From: Symsagittifera roscoffensis
Taxonomy: Eukaryota > Xenacoelomorpha > Acoela > Convolutidae
Direction: 5' to 3'
Assembly (NCBI RefSeq): GCF_963678635.1
Contig: NC_087071.1
Span: forward strand, 33,768,548 to 33,832,547
Length of the DNA: 64,000 nucleotides
Part shown: piece by piece, positions 1 to 20,067 of the stretch
Numbering within the stretch: position 1 is the stretch's first letter
Layout: each line of letters starts with the position of its first letter
The notes under the pieces: model-generated
The model's input: only the letters and a program-made list of their open reading frames with translations
Database searches by the model: none
Told to the model about the DNA's origin: nothing
Position numbers and translations under genes: made by a program

Positions 1-950
1 TCGAACACCGATGCTAATTTTTTGACCACTCGACGACTGACTCGACTAATTTTTGACCATATCAACCGATATACGCTATTGCCAGAGTTTGTCCGCGACT
101 TAAAGTCCTGTCCAGACCATGGATTTTTGGTCGCAAATTTAAGTAATCTGTGACCAAAAAAAGTAGAAAAAATAGTCGCGGAGCTCGACGCGGGTGATTA
201 GTTTAAGAAACACTGTCCTATGAGAAATCTAATTTAAATAACCCAAAAAAGTGCTAGGAGTTGCGTTAGCAAGGTTTTTTTAAAATTATTTCGTCTTTTC
301 AAAGTTACTGCTTTAGGATAAAAGAGTATGATCTTCAGGGCTGTATACGACGCTGTAAGCGGAGCAAGACGAGCAGTTTTATGATTGATTGTCGCAAACA
401 CAAGAGGTAAGCGAAATTGCTGTTCTGGTCAACGTTCTGATTGTTGTAAACATTATCAATCATGGAAGGGTTTTTAAAAAAGCTGCTTTAATTATCTTTA
501 CTCAAGGCAAAACAGTTTAGGAAATATTGGGATAACTTTGAACGCAAAACTGGTGTTCACAAACTTTCGTCATGAAAGCATTGAGGGTCTTTTGGGGTAA
601 TAAGTACTAGGTTATTAGGTATCTAAAGGGTCTTATGGATTTCAAAACGAATAAATGAAACCCACAGGTTAAAAAACCCCAAAAAGTCAGGTTTAGAAAC
701 TTTAATGTCCCCAAATTGAAAAAATTGCGTATTAAAAATTTTCACGCCACATTGCATCGAAGTCAAACGGAAATGAAATTGCAAAATATTGATCAGAATT
801 TCAATTTAAAAATTTTTTTTTTCAATTACAAAATTTTGACAAACAAAAAATTTACCTCCACAAATTTTTTTTGTAAAAACCAAAGATTGTTTAAATCGTT
901 CAAAAATTCTAATTGCTAAAAACATAATTTTTTTCTTTTTTGTTTTAGTT

Positions 951-1207
951 TTGCTCCGACTTTCAAAAAATCACAAAACAATTGTGCTTGGATGACTTTC
1001 TTCCACCCTTATTTCGACCTTTTACCTAATTTTTTTCAACAAAATTTTTTATGTCATCCGAAGGGTTTTGTTGTCTTAAGCTCAAAGTTATATACATTTT
1101 TCAGTTTTGATCCTGTTTTGTAATGTTATGGGGGTTTCAGATATTGGGACAATTAACGCGCTTTGTTTTGCATGCTATTTAAGCGGCAGCAGAGATTAAC
1201 TCGTCAA
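951..1207 (-). repeat. Diverged, truncated copy of the 530-bp hairpin-ended repeat
   Basis: The copy begins with TTGCTCCGAC, close to the TTGTTCCGAC end of better copies (7889, 47523). It then keeps the family landmarks in order: an AATTGTGCTTGG block, a TCATCCGAAGG-TTGTTGTC block, the GTTATGGGGGTTT block, GGGACAATTAACGCG and AGATTAACTCGTC. It stops before the second half of the family sequence. Divergence is high, so this is an old insertion. Confidence 0.55.
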
Positions 1208-1798
1208 AAAAAAATGTTTAAATTGGGTAATGCAGGAAAGTTGACATATTTATTACGTTTTTGGGAGTGAAACATATCTAAATGATCTCAATTTTTTTAA
1301 ATTTTTTAATTTTTAGAGCAAAATCATCATTTTTTCTAATGCAAATACACTTCAAAAATTCTAACCGTTTGGGGAGACAATGTGTTTTTTGAAACTACTC
1401 ATGATAATTTTTTCAAAGGGCTTTAAAGATTCTGTAGAGTTTCATAGAAAAACTCACTCATGTTGAAATTCATTGTTAAAAACTTCAATTTCCAAACTTG
1501 ATCTCTCCGCTATCAACAAAAATGTTGTCAATTATAATGAAAATATACTTCAAATCTATCTTCTTAGGCTCACTTTGCTAATTAGTATAATTACTCACCG
1601 CGTTTTAGCTTGAAAATTCTAATTTCACTCTTCAACTTGCTAGCAGTTAGATCAAAACCCTAAACATTACAAGGGTAGTTGCACACTTTTGTGTCTGTAT
1701 GTTCTTGAATTCCAGAGACCAGTCTTCAAACTTGTTATAAAAGGTAAATGGATTCCAAAAATCTGTAACGTATTTTTGTCTGCACATTATTAGTTTTG

Positions 1799-2115
1799 TT
1801 GCGGATTCCGCAACGAGCAAGTATAATTAGTTGTTCCGGGTTCCCAAATGTTAGCGGATTCCGTTTTCAATTTGCGGATTCCAATTACAGTTACGGATTC
1901 CAAGACAGCCTAAATTTACTAAATACATGACTATTATTTACGTATTCTACAATTTTTTGTTGCGGATTCCGCTAAGTTGCCTGTTTTTGGAGCAATTTTG
2001 AACAAAACAGTGTTTAAGCTTTTTGTCTGTGGAATCCAAAACTGCAACGAAGGTCAAAGAAAAACAGCAAAGTGGCGGATTCCGCAACGGCTCTGTTTTT
2101 GGCCGGTTGCGGAAT
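1799..2115. repeat. Cluster of GCGGATTCC-type short repeats
   Basis: Seven close variants of TTGCGGATTCCGCAA occur in about 310 bp (near 1800, 1853, 1873, 1889, 1959, 2072 and 2107). Several are near-palindromic. The same motif in either orientation reappears at 21140-21190, 21523 and 21860-21890, next to another shared string (CACACTTTGGCCTGGTAATG here, a variant at 21540-21565). These look like fragments of one old dispersed repeat. Confidence 0.45.
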
Positions 2116-3254
2116 CTGCTTACATTTCACAAAATGCACACTTTGGCCTGGTAATGAGGTTTTTAAGTCCTTTGAATACACGGGCAAAAACTACAACCCC
2201 TTCAAAATTTTTAAATTTATTTCACTATCTAGCCCAGATTTTGTGGGACAAAAAATGCACAAAAATCATGGCAAAACCAACCCTCGAAAAAAACTATCAC
2301 TTTGCACTTGTATAGAACAAACATACTTCAAAAGTCAGGGAAGTTATTGAGAAATGGAACAATATAAAATGTCTCCTTATTATTTCGCGGATACGTCTTT
2401 GAAGTTGAGATCACTGCCATCATGTTTTTGAAAACGATTCGTCGCGATGTTCTTGAAGAATATCCTTCAAAGATCAATGACTTTTATTGATTTAATAAAT
2501 TTTTTTTCCTAAGTAACCAAACTCAGACAAGGTTGTGGTTCGTTTGTTGATTAATATTGAAAATCAACCAGTTAATTTTGTTTGAGAACTGTCTGTGGAA
2601 TTCGTTAGTCTAAATATTAGGATCAAAATTATTGTACAAACAAAACATTTGTTCGAAGAGGTTAGCAAAACATCACATGGCGAAACTTCTTACATGTTTC
2701 GTGTTCCATACAACTGTCGGTAAATTATGAGCACCATTCGTCTACTGTTTGGAAATCAGGAACTAAATTTAAGATAGACAACATTGAGACTAACCCTAAC
2801 TGCTTTTGTTTACGAAATCACGAGAAATAAAATAAACAACAAACTTTTTGATAAACTTTCAAATAGTTTATTTCATAATTCTGGTATACCGGTTTCAAAG
2901 TAAGTTGATTCCAAGCGAGCCAAGAAAACTTTTCCAATAAAAAATAATTAGTTTTCTCTTGTCAGTCGAAGTATATCCATTTCAAAAACAAAATACTTTT
3001 ATTTAATAACGCCGATTTTTGTCGTAACGCGTATACTTTTAAACATGACTTTCGAAAAAAGTGTCACAACTATCGTAAGAATACAAATCCCTCGCTTTTG
3101 CTGTCCTTTTTGAACCCGGTGATACTTGTCAAATCTGAAAAAAATATACCATTATATCAAAAATTTGAGTCCATTTTTGGCTTTAAATTGATAAGGCACA
3201 CGGAATGGAGACCTCAGATATTTGCATATTAGGTTTTGAATTTTGTCAAAAACT

Positions 3255-3266
3255 CTGTGTTTTTAG
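3255..3266 (+). promoter_or_regulatory. 3' splice-site-like sequence abutting the cathepsin start codon
   Basis: The bases before the ATG at 3267 read as a pyrimidine-rich stretch ending in TTTTTAG. That is a good 3' splice acceptor with no 5' UTR bases left between AG and ATG. The paralogue at 15675 has the same arrangement. It would fit either a spliced-leader trans-splice acceptor or a 5' UTR intron. Confidence 0.45.
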
Positions 3267-9613
<6,347 letters not shown>

Positions 9614-12120
9614 ACTACCCAAGAACGGTTTCAAAGATACCGTTTGGAAACCGACATATCGTCAACAGCAGAAGAAACGGATAAACTAACCGAAAATTTT
9701 AAAGACCAACTTGAAATACAACCAAATTACAAAGCGAACTTGTAGAGATTCATACCAACTTATTTGACAGACAAAACTGATTAATTAATAACACAATTGC
9801 TGATGTTTATTGACTGACTGCTTATTTATTGAAAAAATTTAACTGACATTAAACTATTTTAAACAGTAACATTTACTTTATAAAATATAGTTTTAGCGAG
9901 GCATTTGTTGTTTTTCTTTCAAAATTTAAGGTCTATTTATAAGTTTAAGGCTCAGGACAACAATACTTTTTAGGTGATTAAAAAAACTTTTAAAAAATGG
10001 CTAGTAAAAAAGTCGAAATTTGTCTGAAGAAAAAAAAACACCCTGACCACCAATATTCCGTTATGTTCGTTACAAAAGTCGGAACAAAAAGAGTTCTTGT
10101 CAGTTTGTTTAGATTTGTTTAGAATTAAAAAAAGTACCCAAATCAACTTTCGTGGTCTTTTCATTTGTGTCAAATTATCTGCCTGCTGTCGAGCGTTTGT
10201 TTCCTTCTTGCACATTGGCAAGATATCTTCGAAATTTTTTCCTAAAACGAATGCGTTGAAAAAATGATCGTAGGACGGGCGATTGTTTCTACTTATGCAT
10301 AAAGTTGGAGATATAAGCCAGATGATTGACAAAAAAGAGCTTCGATGATTTATGTCTATTAGCTTGTGTTAATTAGTTTGTGTAATTTAGTAACTTTATT
10401 TTTATCTAGAATAAAATATCCTCCACCCTATAGTAGTTTTTGTCCTGAGAAAAAATTGAAGCGGCTTCAATCATTTTTGAAAAATTAAAGTGTTGATCAG
10501 ATTTGTTTTTTTTTGTGAATTGCATTACAGATTTTTTGACATACTGTGAAGAGAGCACAACTAATTTAAACCTGATCAATACTTATTTAGCCAATACATC
10601 ATTTCAAATGGGGCTGTTCTGTACTTTGGGGTTAGGACGTTATAAAAAATTAACCGAAAAAAAATGAAAAAAATTATATATTTTGAATGTAAATCAGAAA
10701 ACGTTAAAATCACACTTTTAGATCTTTTAAGGAATTTTCAGATTGCTCAGAAGAAAAACAGCACAAAAACAAACTACTCGAGGCGCTGCGTAGGCTGAAA
10801 ATTCATCACCTACAAGATCTTGGTTTCGGAGATTGATAAACTGAAACAGTAAAAAACTTTAAAAAGAAGAAAACCAACAAAAAAATCACTGTTAAATAAC
10901 CCCGGAGAATAGTAAAGATTTAAAAAAAAACGAATTAATTTCATGTATTGAAGTGTTTTCTGTTAATTGATGAAGTTGATTTTTATCAAGCTTTGAATCT
11001 TTGTGCATTGGGTCATCAGTGATGACCGGGAATGAAAATAAATTTCATATACAATTTACCGAGCACATCAGATACTGAAAAAAATAAGATTGTGGTAATA
11101 CTAAGTTTGTCAGCCATGTTTCGAAGGATGTTTTTTTTCAATAAATCTAAAATACACTCTCTCTACACCTGAAAATTATCTACCCCAATCAAAAAAGTTA
11201 GTTCACAATTATTTTATTTCTTTACCTCTTTTCATTTCAGTGATGTAAGAAAAAGTTTTAAATTTGGCGAGATAAATTTCTACAATAGTTTCCTACAATA
11301 AGTTTCCAAAAACATCGGAAAGATTTTAAAATAATTGTTTTGTTCAATTGAGGCGCGCTTTAGAATTCTTGGCAAAATTTTTCAAATGAAATTGAAGAAA
11401 TGCAGTTTCGAAATGTTTTGGATCAAGCTTTTCTCTCTTTTAAAAAATTTTAATCCGCCGAAAATATATTTAGCCAACAAAACGAAAAAATTGAAGTCCG
11501 TTTCTTTAATCAGTGTTATACCAAAAACTTTTTTCTCAGTTTTTAAACAGCAAAAAGTTTTCGAAAACTTGATTGTACATCAGTATTTTAGACAAGGCAA
11601 TCCAGCATTTGTGTCAAACTTTGTTGCAGAAGTCTGCTAAATAAAATTGCATGGTGCGGTTTGTTGAAAAAACAAAGTTGTTCAATTGCGCTAAACAAAA
11701 GTAAAGGTCAAGATTCGTTCTCCAGATGTGATTATCTCTGATTTTACGCCTTGCTAATGTGCTCAGTGACTCTCTCCTCTGTGGTAGAAGTAGTATAGTT
11801 TTTATCATATTTAATCGTTTTTTGATCAAAAAATCACAAACGGCGTTTCACAAAGCACGCTTTTCATCAAAAAATAGCTACTATACCGTTTTTCTAGTTT
11901 GTAGCAAAAATTCCTAATAGTTCATTGCAAAACAGTGTAGCAAAAAAATTGCATAAACAAACTCTTTTTTTTCCATCTTTTAGTGATCACCCCTTTGTTT
12001 GAAAGATTATCTTCTCTAATCGCATTTTTTTGGGGACAAACAAAAACTTCCAGCCTCTCACTGACCAGAAGGCTGTAAGCTAAGGTGAAATAAATTTCAA
12101 TAAGTAGTGATAACCGTCAC
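9614..12120. other. Intergenic region between the cathepsin genes, first part
   Basis: I see no gene here. A truncated 530-bp-family copy lies at 9951-10087. The rest is AT-rich. Short frames in it have no recognisable domain and no supporting splice or signal features. The 3' UTR and poly(A) site of gene 1 should fall in the first few hundred bases, but I could not identify a convincing AATAAA signal. Confidence 0.55.
9951..10087 (+). repeat. Truncated copy of the 530-bp hairpin-ended repeat
   Basis: Only the last quarter is present: CTCAGGACAACAATAC, AAGTCGAAATTTGTCTGAAG and the terminal AAAAGTCGGAACAA. It is in the same orientation as the copies at 38476 and 42849. Confidence 0.65.
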
Positions 12121-12139
12121 TTGGTACTCAATTGATTTA

Positions 12140-12310
12140 TCAACTTTTTGACAGTATACTCGATTTTTTAGGCCAGAAAAACCCATGAGATCGATTTTTT
12201 TCAGGAAATTGTTTTCAGTTAATTAAACTCTTGGAACATTTGGATGGGAAATTTGCACAATTACAACAAAATGACACCAAATTGTTAAAAAATAAACTTT
12301 CTGCAAAATT
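12140..12310 (+). repeat. Dispersed 170-bp repeat, copy 1
   Basis: It shares long blocks with 13742-13900, including TTTTTTGACA-TATACT, GGCCAG-AAACCC-ATGAGA, TTGGAACATTTGGATG and AATTTGCACAATTACAACAAA. The copies are direct, roughly 1.6 kb apart, and moderately diverged. Confidence 0.6.
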
Positions 12311-12839
12311 TGTTTTTCAAATTTAGTTTTCTTCTTCCTGGGCCCTTTTTTAGAACTAGTTTGATAGTAACTTTTCATAAAATTCTCATATACTGCCGCC
12401 AATAACGTGCTAGGATTGATCTTAAAGTCAATTATAAAAATCAAAATCTGCATTTTGCGTGCGCCGATGAAGGACTAGTCATTCAGTGAAACTATCCATT
12501 CGAGCATACCTTATCGCGCAAGTTATTGTTTGGTTTGCGACTGTAGACTGAGGTAAATAACCAAAAGTTTTCTCGAATTATTTTTCACACCGCAGTTCTC
12601 TTATCCGACTGCTCTCTGCTAAAAGTATGAAATACAAAAAATTTCTATCTGAGTGCCTCGAAGTCTCCACGAAAGGTTAAGGTATAGTCACTTTTGTGAT
12701 TGAATTTTTCTGAAAGCGCAAATTTTAGCTCTTATAACTTAATAGCATATTAATTTTGATATGCATAAAAGAAAACTCATTTCAACCTTGTTCGATGGTG
12801 TTTGAAATTCACGACATCAGTTAACTTTAACTATAAGCT

Positions 12840-13072
12840 CTATTATCCACGGGGGAAAGGACCAACACAAGAGCTGTACAGCTCATCACGGCGAACCGCT
12901 GTTGTGCCCCTGTTTAAGAACTACATGCAATTATTTTTTTTTGGTTATTTTTCTGGGCTGGGTAATGTTGCTTCACCCTCAAGCAACGAGCACGGATCAT
13001 GATGGGCCTCGAACATCCGACCTTTCGATTGAGAGGCGGATACGTAACCACTTCACCACCGCTCCCCGGTGA
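12840..13072 (-). repeat. tRNA-derived SINE, minus orientation
   Basis: Read on the minus strand from 13072, the sequence opens like a tRNA. A GGTGAAGTGGTT A-box-like segment (complement of 13046-13060) and a GTTCGAGGCCC B box (complement of 13004-13014) are spaced as in a pol III promoter. The body then continues through AACAGCGGTTCGCCGTGATG and GGTCCTTTCCCCCGTGGATA. The body is shared with 46735-46860, which shows that this is a repeat family and not a tRNA gene. Confidence 0.65.
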
Positions 13073-13406
13073 GAGAGCAGCAAACATTTTCATTTAGCTA
13101 ACCTACCCGTGCACAATGAAGGCTGTTTTTATAGATAGAAATATTAAATACAATTTCTAGCCATTTTTTTGTATTATCTGTACCGAAATGATTTTTTTCG
13201 TTCTTAGTTTAAAATAAGCAAATTATGGAAAGAAATAACCAGAAATTACTTCACTGCTCAACCGCAACGATATAAGCATGCTTCGAGTATGCACAATAGC
13301 CGTAGCATTACAATGCAAATTAACACTTGTTATAACAAGTTTGGTTTTTCATTAGGTTATTAGCACAGGCCTTCGGTTAACATTGTCGCGGTTAGCATTA
13401 GCACAG

Positions 13407-13463
13407 TAGCGGTTAGCTCAGTTGCCTTCAAAATGGGGGGTCGGGAGGTTAAGCCCCAGGGCG
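13407..13463 (+). repeat. Possible second tRNA-derived SINE fragment
   Basis: TTAGCTCAGTTG (13413-13424) fits the pol III A box well. GGTTAAGCCCC (13447-13457) is a weaker B box about 34 nt away. The sequence differs from the SINE at 12840-13072. It could be a decayed tRNA-like fragment or chance; no cloverleaf could be drawn with confidence. Confidence 0.3.
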
Positions 13464-14305
13464 AAAAAATTTTTCTAGCTAAAAACTGCCTAGATTTAGC
13501 TATTTTCTGATCAGAAAAACAGATTCGATATAAAAAAATAGATATAATGAATTCAGAAATAATAGTTTTTCTTGGTACGCCCGCACTGGAGTTTTATGGG
13601 AAATAATCGATTAAAATTGGTTATATCGGCAAAAAATTTAACCCATAAAATCGATTTTCATGACGTATCCAACCATGAAAATGAGTTTTTGAGGGATTAT
13701 AACAGATTTTTTCCAATCTTCAAAAATCAATTGTAATCAAGTTTTTTGACAATATACTAGGCCAGCAAACCCTATGAGACATATATTTTTTTTCAGTAAA
13801 CTGTTTTCAGCTAGTTAAACTTTTGGAACATTTGGATGTAAAATTTGCACAATTACAACAAATTGACACCAAAATTTTAAAAAATAACATTCTGCAAACT
13901 TAGAAACGTTAAATATATTGATCCCTTTAAGAACTCAGCCATTTTCATCCCTTTTCTTTGCAAAATTCACCAATTACCTTTAAAAAAATCCACTATAAAC
14001 AATCAAAATCGATTATAGTGGATCATATCGATTTAAAACTTTTTATAATCATAATCCATTTTTTGCCCTCTCATTGTTTTCTGATAATAATTTGCATATT
14101 TACCATAAACGATTGAGGAAAAATTATCCAAAATTTACCATTGAGGAAAAAATTCTCCATCTTCATAAAGTGAAATACATTCAAAAATCCTACTTTGGTG
14201 AGCTATACTTTTTTTTCACAAGACTAGACTGTAGACTATGACCTAGTAAATATACAGTATGATTTTTGCATTATTGATGGGGGCTATTATTTATTGTGAC
14301 CTATA
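13464..14305. other. Intergenic stretch with a repeat copy
   Basis: Apart from the repeat at 13742-13900 and the motif CGCCCGCACTGGAG at 13579, which recurs inverted near 14521, I see nothing but AT-rich sequence. Confidence 0.5.
13742..13900 (+). repeat. Dispersed 170-bp repeat, copy 2
   Basis: Direct partner of the repeat at 12140-12310, with the same block order and several small deletions relative to it. Confidence 0.6.
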
Positions 14306-14465
14306 ATGGAAGCTTGCCCAATTTTTTCTTTACTTTTTCACTTTTCCTTGAAAGCAGAAAATAGGAAGCAGCTATTAAATTCATTACACGCCCGCATTGG
14401 CTGCTTTCTATTTTCTGCTTTCAAGGAAAATGAAAAAGTAAAGAAAAAATTGGGCAAGCTTCCAT
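14306..14465. repeat. Long inverted repeat (about 65-bp arms, 29-nt loop)
   Basis: Arm 14306-14371 begins ATGGAAGCTTGCCCAATTTT. Arm 14401-14465 is its reverse complement with only one indel and one substitution. A transcript would fold into a nearly perfect hairpin. The loop contains AAATTCATTACACGCCCGCA, whose inverse complement lies just outside the structure at 14520-14543, so a second nested pairing is possible. Confidence 0.8.
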
Positions 14466-15674
14466 TTGATGGATACTGACTATGAAATGACAATATAATC
14501 GATAAGTGTCGATGAAACTCCAGTGCGGGCGTGTAATGAATTTGAACAGTGGATACTCTGATTCTGGATGGATAGTACGGTCTACTTTGAGTCATATGCA
14601 TACTTTTTTCGAAACTTTTAAAAGGATCATTGCAAAAGTTTGCCAGATCAATTTTTTTCCGCAAACTAATAACTGCTAAATGTTTGCAATCTTTCAGAAT
14701 GTTTTATTGGTGACATTGATCTTTTGCTTAACATTAGTCTGCTAACCTAGACAAAACAATAGCAAGATCGGTTTTCGAAGGCTGAAACCATTAATATATT
14801 TTCAAGCCGAATAAAAGATTGTTACAAAACCATTTTGTTAGTTTATTAAAATCAAGGCTCGTCTATATTATTCTATCATTTTTCTATACCTCTTTCTCAG
14901 TTTGCCACCACAAAAGTTGGTAATTATGCGCAATAATAAGTTAAATTTTTAATTTTTAGGCTGACATTATAATCAAACTACAATCAAATGTGTTTAAATA
15001 ATAATAAATTTGAAATAAATTACCTTTAAACTCGTTTTGGTTCCCAATCAACCTATGTATACCTGGTACGGGGTTCCCAAAAATCAAACGGTTTTGATGC
15101 GTCATGAGGAAAAAAATTTTTTTCAATGCGCGCTCCTCTTTATAGTTTAGTTGGCGCCTTTGAAATTGATTTAAGGTTAATAATCAAAATTCGATGTCCT
15201 AAAGTTGTGACAAAAACACAATGCTTTTTGTATAATGAATTCAATTTTAAATCATTGTTAAGAATCTACTCACGTCGAAACCCTTTTCATGATCGAAGTA
15301 AAAAAAAAACATGTTATTTTTAAGGTAAATTTTTTTCTTATTTTTTCTTTCAGCAACTGTGACTTTCGAGATTTGTAAGCAGATTCCTCAAGGACGCTCC
15401 CTTTGTTCTTGTTTTGCTTTTTCAATTTCTTTAAACAAAATTTCAACATGTTTAAAGACTTGTCTCTGGCTTCCAGTATTATACAGACACAAAATTATAC
15501 GCCTATCCAGTGCAGAGTTTGGCCTCGTAATGAGTTTAATTGTCAATTATTTTCGGAACAGATGAAAATATTTAGATTCTGCATTTGGAACCAGTCGAAT
15601 ACTACCTGTGTTCGACTATATAACTTGTGTTTGAATGTATATAGAAAAAAAAACTGATTTCATTTGTATTTTAG
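14466..15674. other. Intergenic region upstream of cathepsin gene 2
   Basis: I see no gene. Sequence near 15480-15545 (CGCCTATCCAGTGCAGAGTT followed by TGGCCTCGTAATGAG) recurs at about 22100-22140, and in part near 2120-2160, indicating an old dispersed repeat. The bases just before 15675 form another TTTTAG-ATG junction. Confidence 0.5.
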
Positions 15675-18534
<2,860 letters not shown>

Positions 18535-19069
18535 AAAAAAATCAAGAGACATTGGATTATCCAAAATATTAATGGAATTGACTCATTGCTTGGTAAATAT
18601 TAGTTGGAAAAACACTTCATGCAAAGTGCGCTATTTCTAACCTCCTAACGTACTCCAAAAGTTCTAATTGACTTGGATGAGCTAACTTGATTTACCGGTT
18701 AATATAAATATAACAATCATTGAGTTTACCGGCAGGTCAATTTTTTTCACTCATCACAACCGATCAGAAATCATGATACGATCTCCCAAAACGAGATAAC
18801 AATCGTGATAACAATCCTTCTTCCTAATCGTAAAAAAGTATATGCTCGCAACTTCTAAAGAAAGACAACATCATCCATCTTCCACTACAGTAAAACACTA
18901 AAACTCTGTAAACCCTAAAACTCTGTAAACCCCGGATGGGCGGCACCAGATCTAAACTAGAATTTATTATTGGATATGATTCTGATATTTTATCTCTATA
19001 AAATTGAATACTAACCAATCATACTCCATTAAACTAACAACCCACTTATTTGTAAGTGCTGAAACAACT
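18535..19069. other. Region between cathepsin gene 2 and the TRIM element
   Basis: No gene is seen. It should contain the 3' UTR of gene 2. A small tandem duplication, CTAAAACTCTGTAAACC twice, lies at about 18898-18933. Confidence 0.5.
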
Positions 19070-19329
19070 TGTAGTTTCAGCACCAGAGCAATTTGAATAA
19101 ATCTTCGAAGACAGTTGTTCTCTTTTGGAACAAGTTCCATAAACCCAACTCGCGAGTTCCAGTATACACTAGATCTATTGAGACTAGGAGATATAAGAGT
19201 GAGGTTAAAATTGGTATTAGACTTAGAATTTGCACGAATCTATCCGGCCGAAAATAAGATAGCGTGACGAGCAGACGGTGTACCTTACCTGAAATTATTC
19301 TATGAGTTTACCAAGTAGGTCATAACTCA
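19070..19329 (+). repeat. Left LTR of the TRIM element
   Basis: Starts TGTAGTTTCAGCACC and ends CATAACTCA. Partner of 19809-20067, about 95 percent identical by eye. Confidence 0.85.
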
Positions 19330-19331
19330 TC

Positions 19332-19362
19332 TGGTGCGACCAGTAACTTATCTGGTGCAACC
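19332..19362 (+). promoter_or_regulatory. Primer-binding site of the TRIM, partly duplicated
   Basis: TGGTGCGACCAG begins 2 nt after the left LTR. A second near-copy, TGGTGCAACC, follows at 19353-19362. The first has the position expected for priming of minus-strand DNA by a tRNA ending GGTCGCACCA. Which tRNA this is cannot be told without the tRNA set of the genome. Confidence 0.7.
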
Positions 19363-19468
19363 AAAAGTCTCGAACAGACCTTAACTAACCTAGATTTAGA
19401 AAAAAAAAGATTAGAATTAGACAAACACAACATTTTTCAAGAATGTTATATGACAAAACTTAGTAGAA

Positions 19469-19675
19469 ATGTCTTTACGACTCAATAGATCAGATCCCAT
19501 TTTCCGAACAATACGAGAACTAGCCGGTATAGGAAGCAGACCTCGGACAAGAGACGACGTACGACTAGGAAGAAATCTACCAATCGATTTCATGATTCTA
19601 CGACAAAAACAATATCAAATTTTTATGTTTAGAATACTTCCAGCAGTAAAATTAAATTTCCCTTTACTGACATAA
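19469..19675 (+). other. Short open frame inside the TRIM (68 aa)
   Basis: An ATG-initiated 68-codon frame, Arg-rich (for example RSDPIFRTIRELAGIGSRP), lies between the two LTRs. I do not recognise it. It may be a leftover of the gag start of the parent element, or simply chance. Confidence 0.3.
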
Positions 19676-19808
19676 AATTTCAAAGAAACATCCTCAATAA
19701 CCTTTCATGGCGCTAAACCTAATAATTATACAATAACGACCGATAAAAACAACACTAGTCGTTCTTCTTGAAAAATCTGCAGTAAATTAAAAATTTCTTG
19801 AAAAAAAA

Positions 19809-20067
19809 TGTAGTTTCTCACCAGAGCAATTTGAATAAATCTTAGAAGACAGTTGTTCTCTTTTGGAACAAGTTCCATAAACCTAACTCGCGAGTTCCAG
19901 TATATACTAGATCTATTGTGACTAGGAGATATAAGAGTGAGGTTAAAATTGGTATTAGCCTTAGAATTTGCACGAATCTATCCGGCCGAAAATAAGATAG
20001 CGTGACGAGCAGACGGTGTACCTTATCTGAAATTACTCTATGATTTTAACAAGTAGTTCATAGCTCA
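19809..20067 (+). repeat. Right LTR of the TRIM element
   Basis: Starts TGTAGTTTCTCACC and ends CATAGCTCA. It is directly preceded by the purine tract at 19800-19808. Confidence 0.85.

Larger units (their letters stand above)
1..3266. other. Intergenic region upstream of the first cathepsin gene
   Basis: I see no supportable gene here. Short frames occur but have no recognisable domain, signal or splice context. The stretch holds an old copy of the 530-bp repeat family (951-1207), a cluster of GCGGATTCC motifs (1799-2115) and AT-rich sequence without other visible structure. It presumably contains the promoter of the gene starting at 3267, but no clear core promoter element was identified. 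Confidence 0.6.
19070..20067 (+). mobile_element. Miniature LTR retrotransposon (TRIM), about 1.0 kb
   Basis: Two direct terminal repeats of about 260 bp (19070-19329 and 19809-20067) start TGTAGTTTC and end CTCA, and differ by roughly a dozen substitutions. Two bases after the left LTR comes TGGTGCGACCAG (19332-19343), which has the form of a primer-binding site, complementary to a tRNA 3' end in GGTCGCACCA. A short purine tract, GAAAAAAAA (19800-19808), directly precedes the right LTR. Flanks CAACT and AAACT resemble a 5-bp target duplication with one mismatch. The 479-bp interior has no gag or pol. These features together define a non-autonomous LTR element, which must be mobilised by enzymes from elsewhere. 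Confidence 0.85.

Noticed and set aside
12840-13072. A functional tRNA gene on the minus strand
   Set aside because: A and B boxes are present, but the sequence runs on into a repeat body also found at 46735; no proper cloverleaf. It is a SINE.
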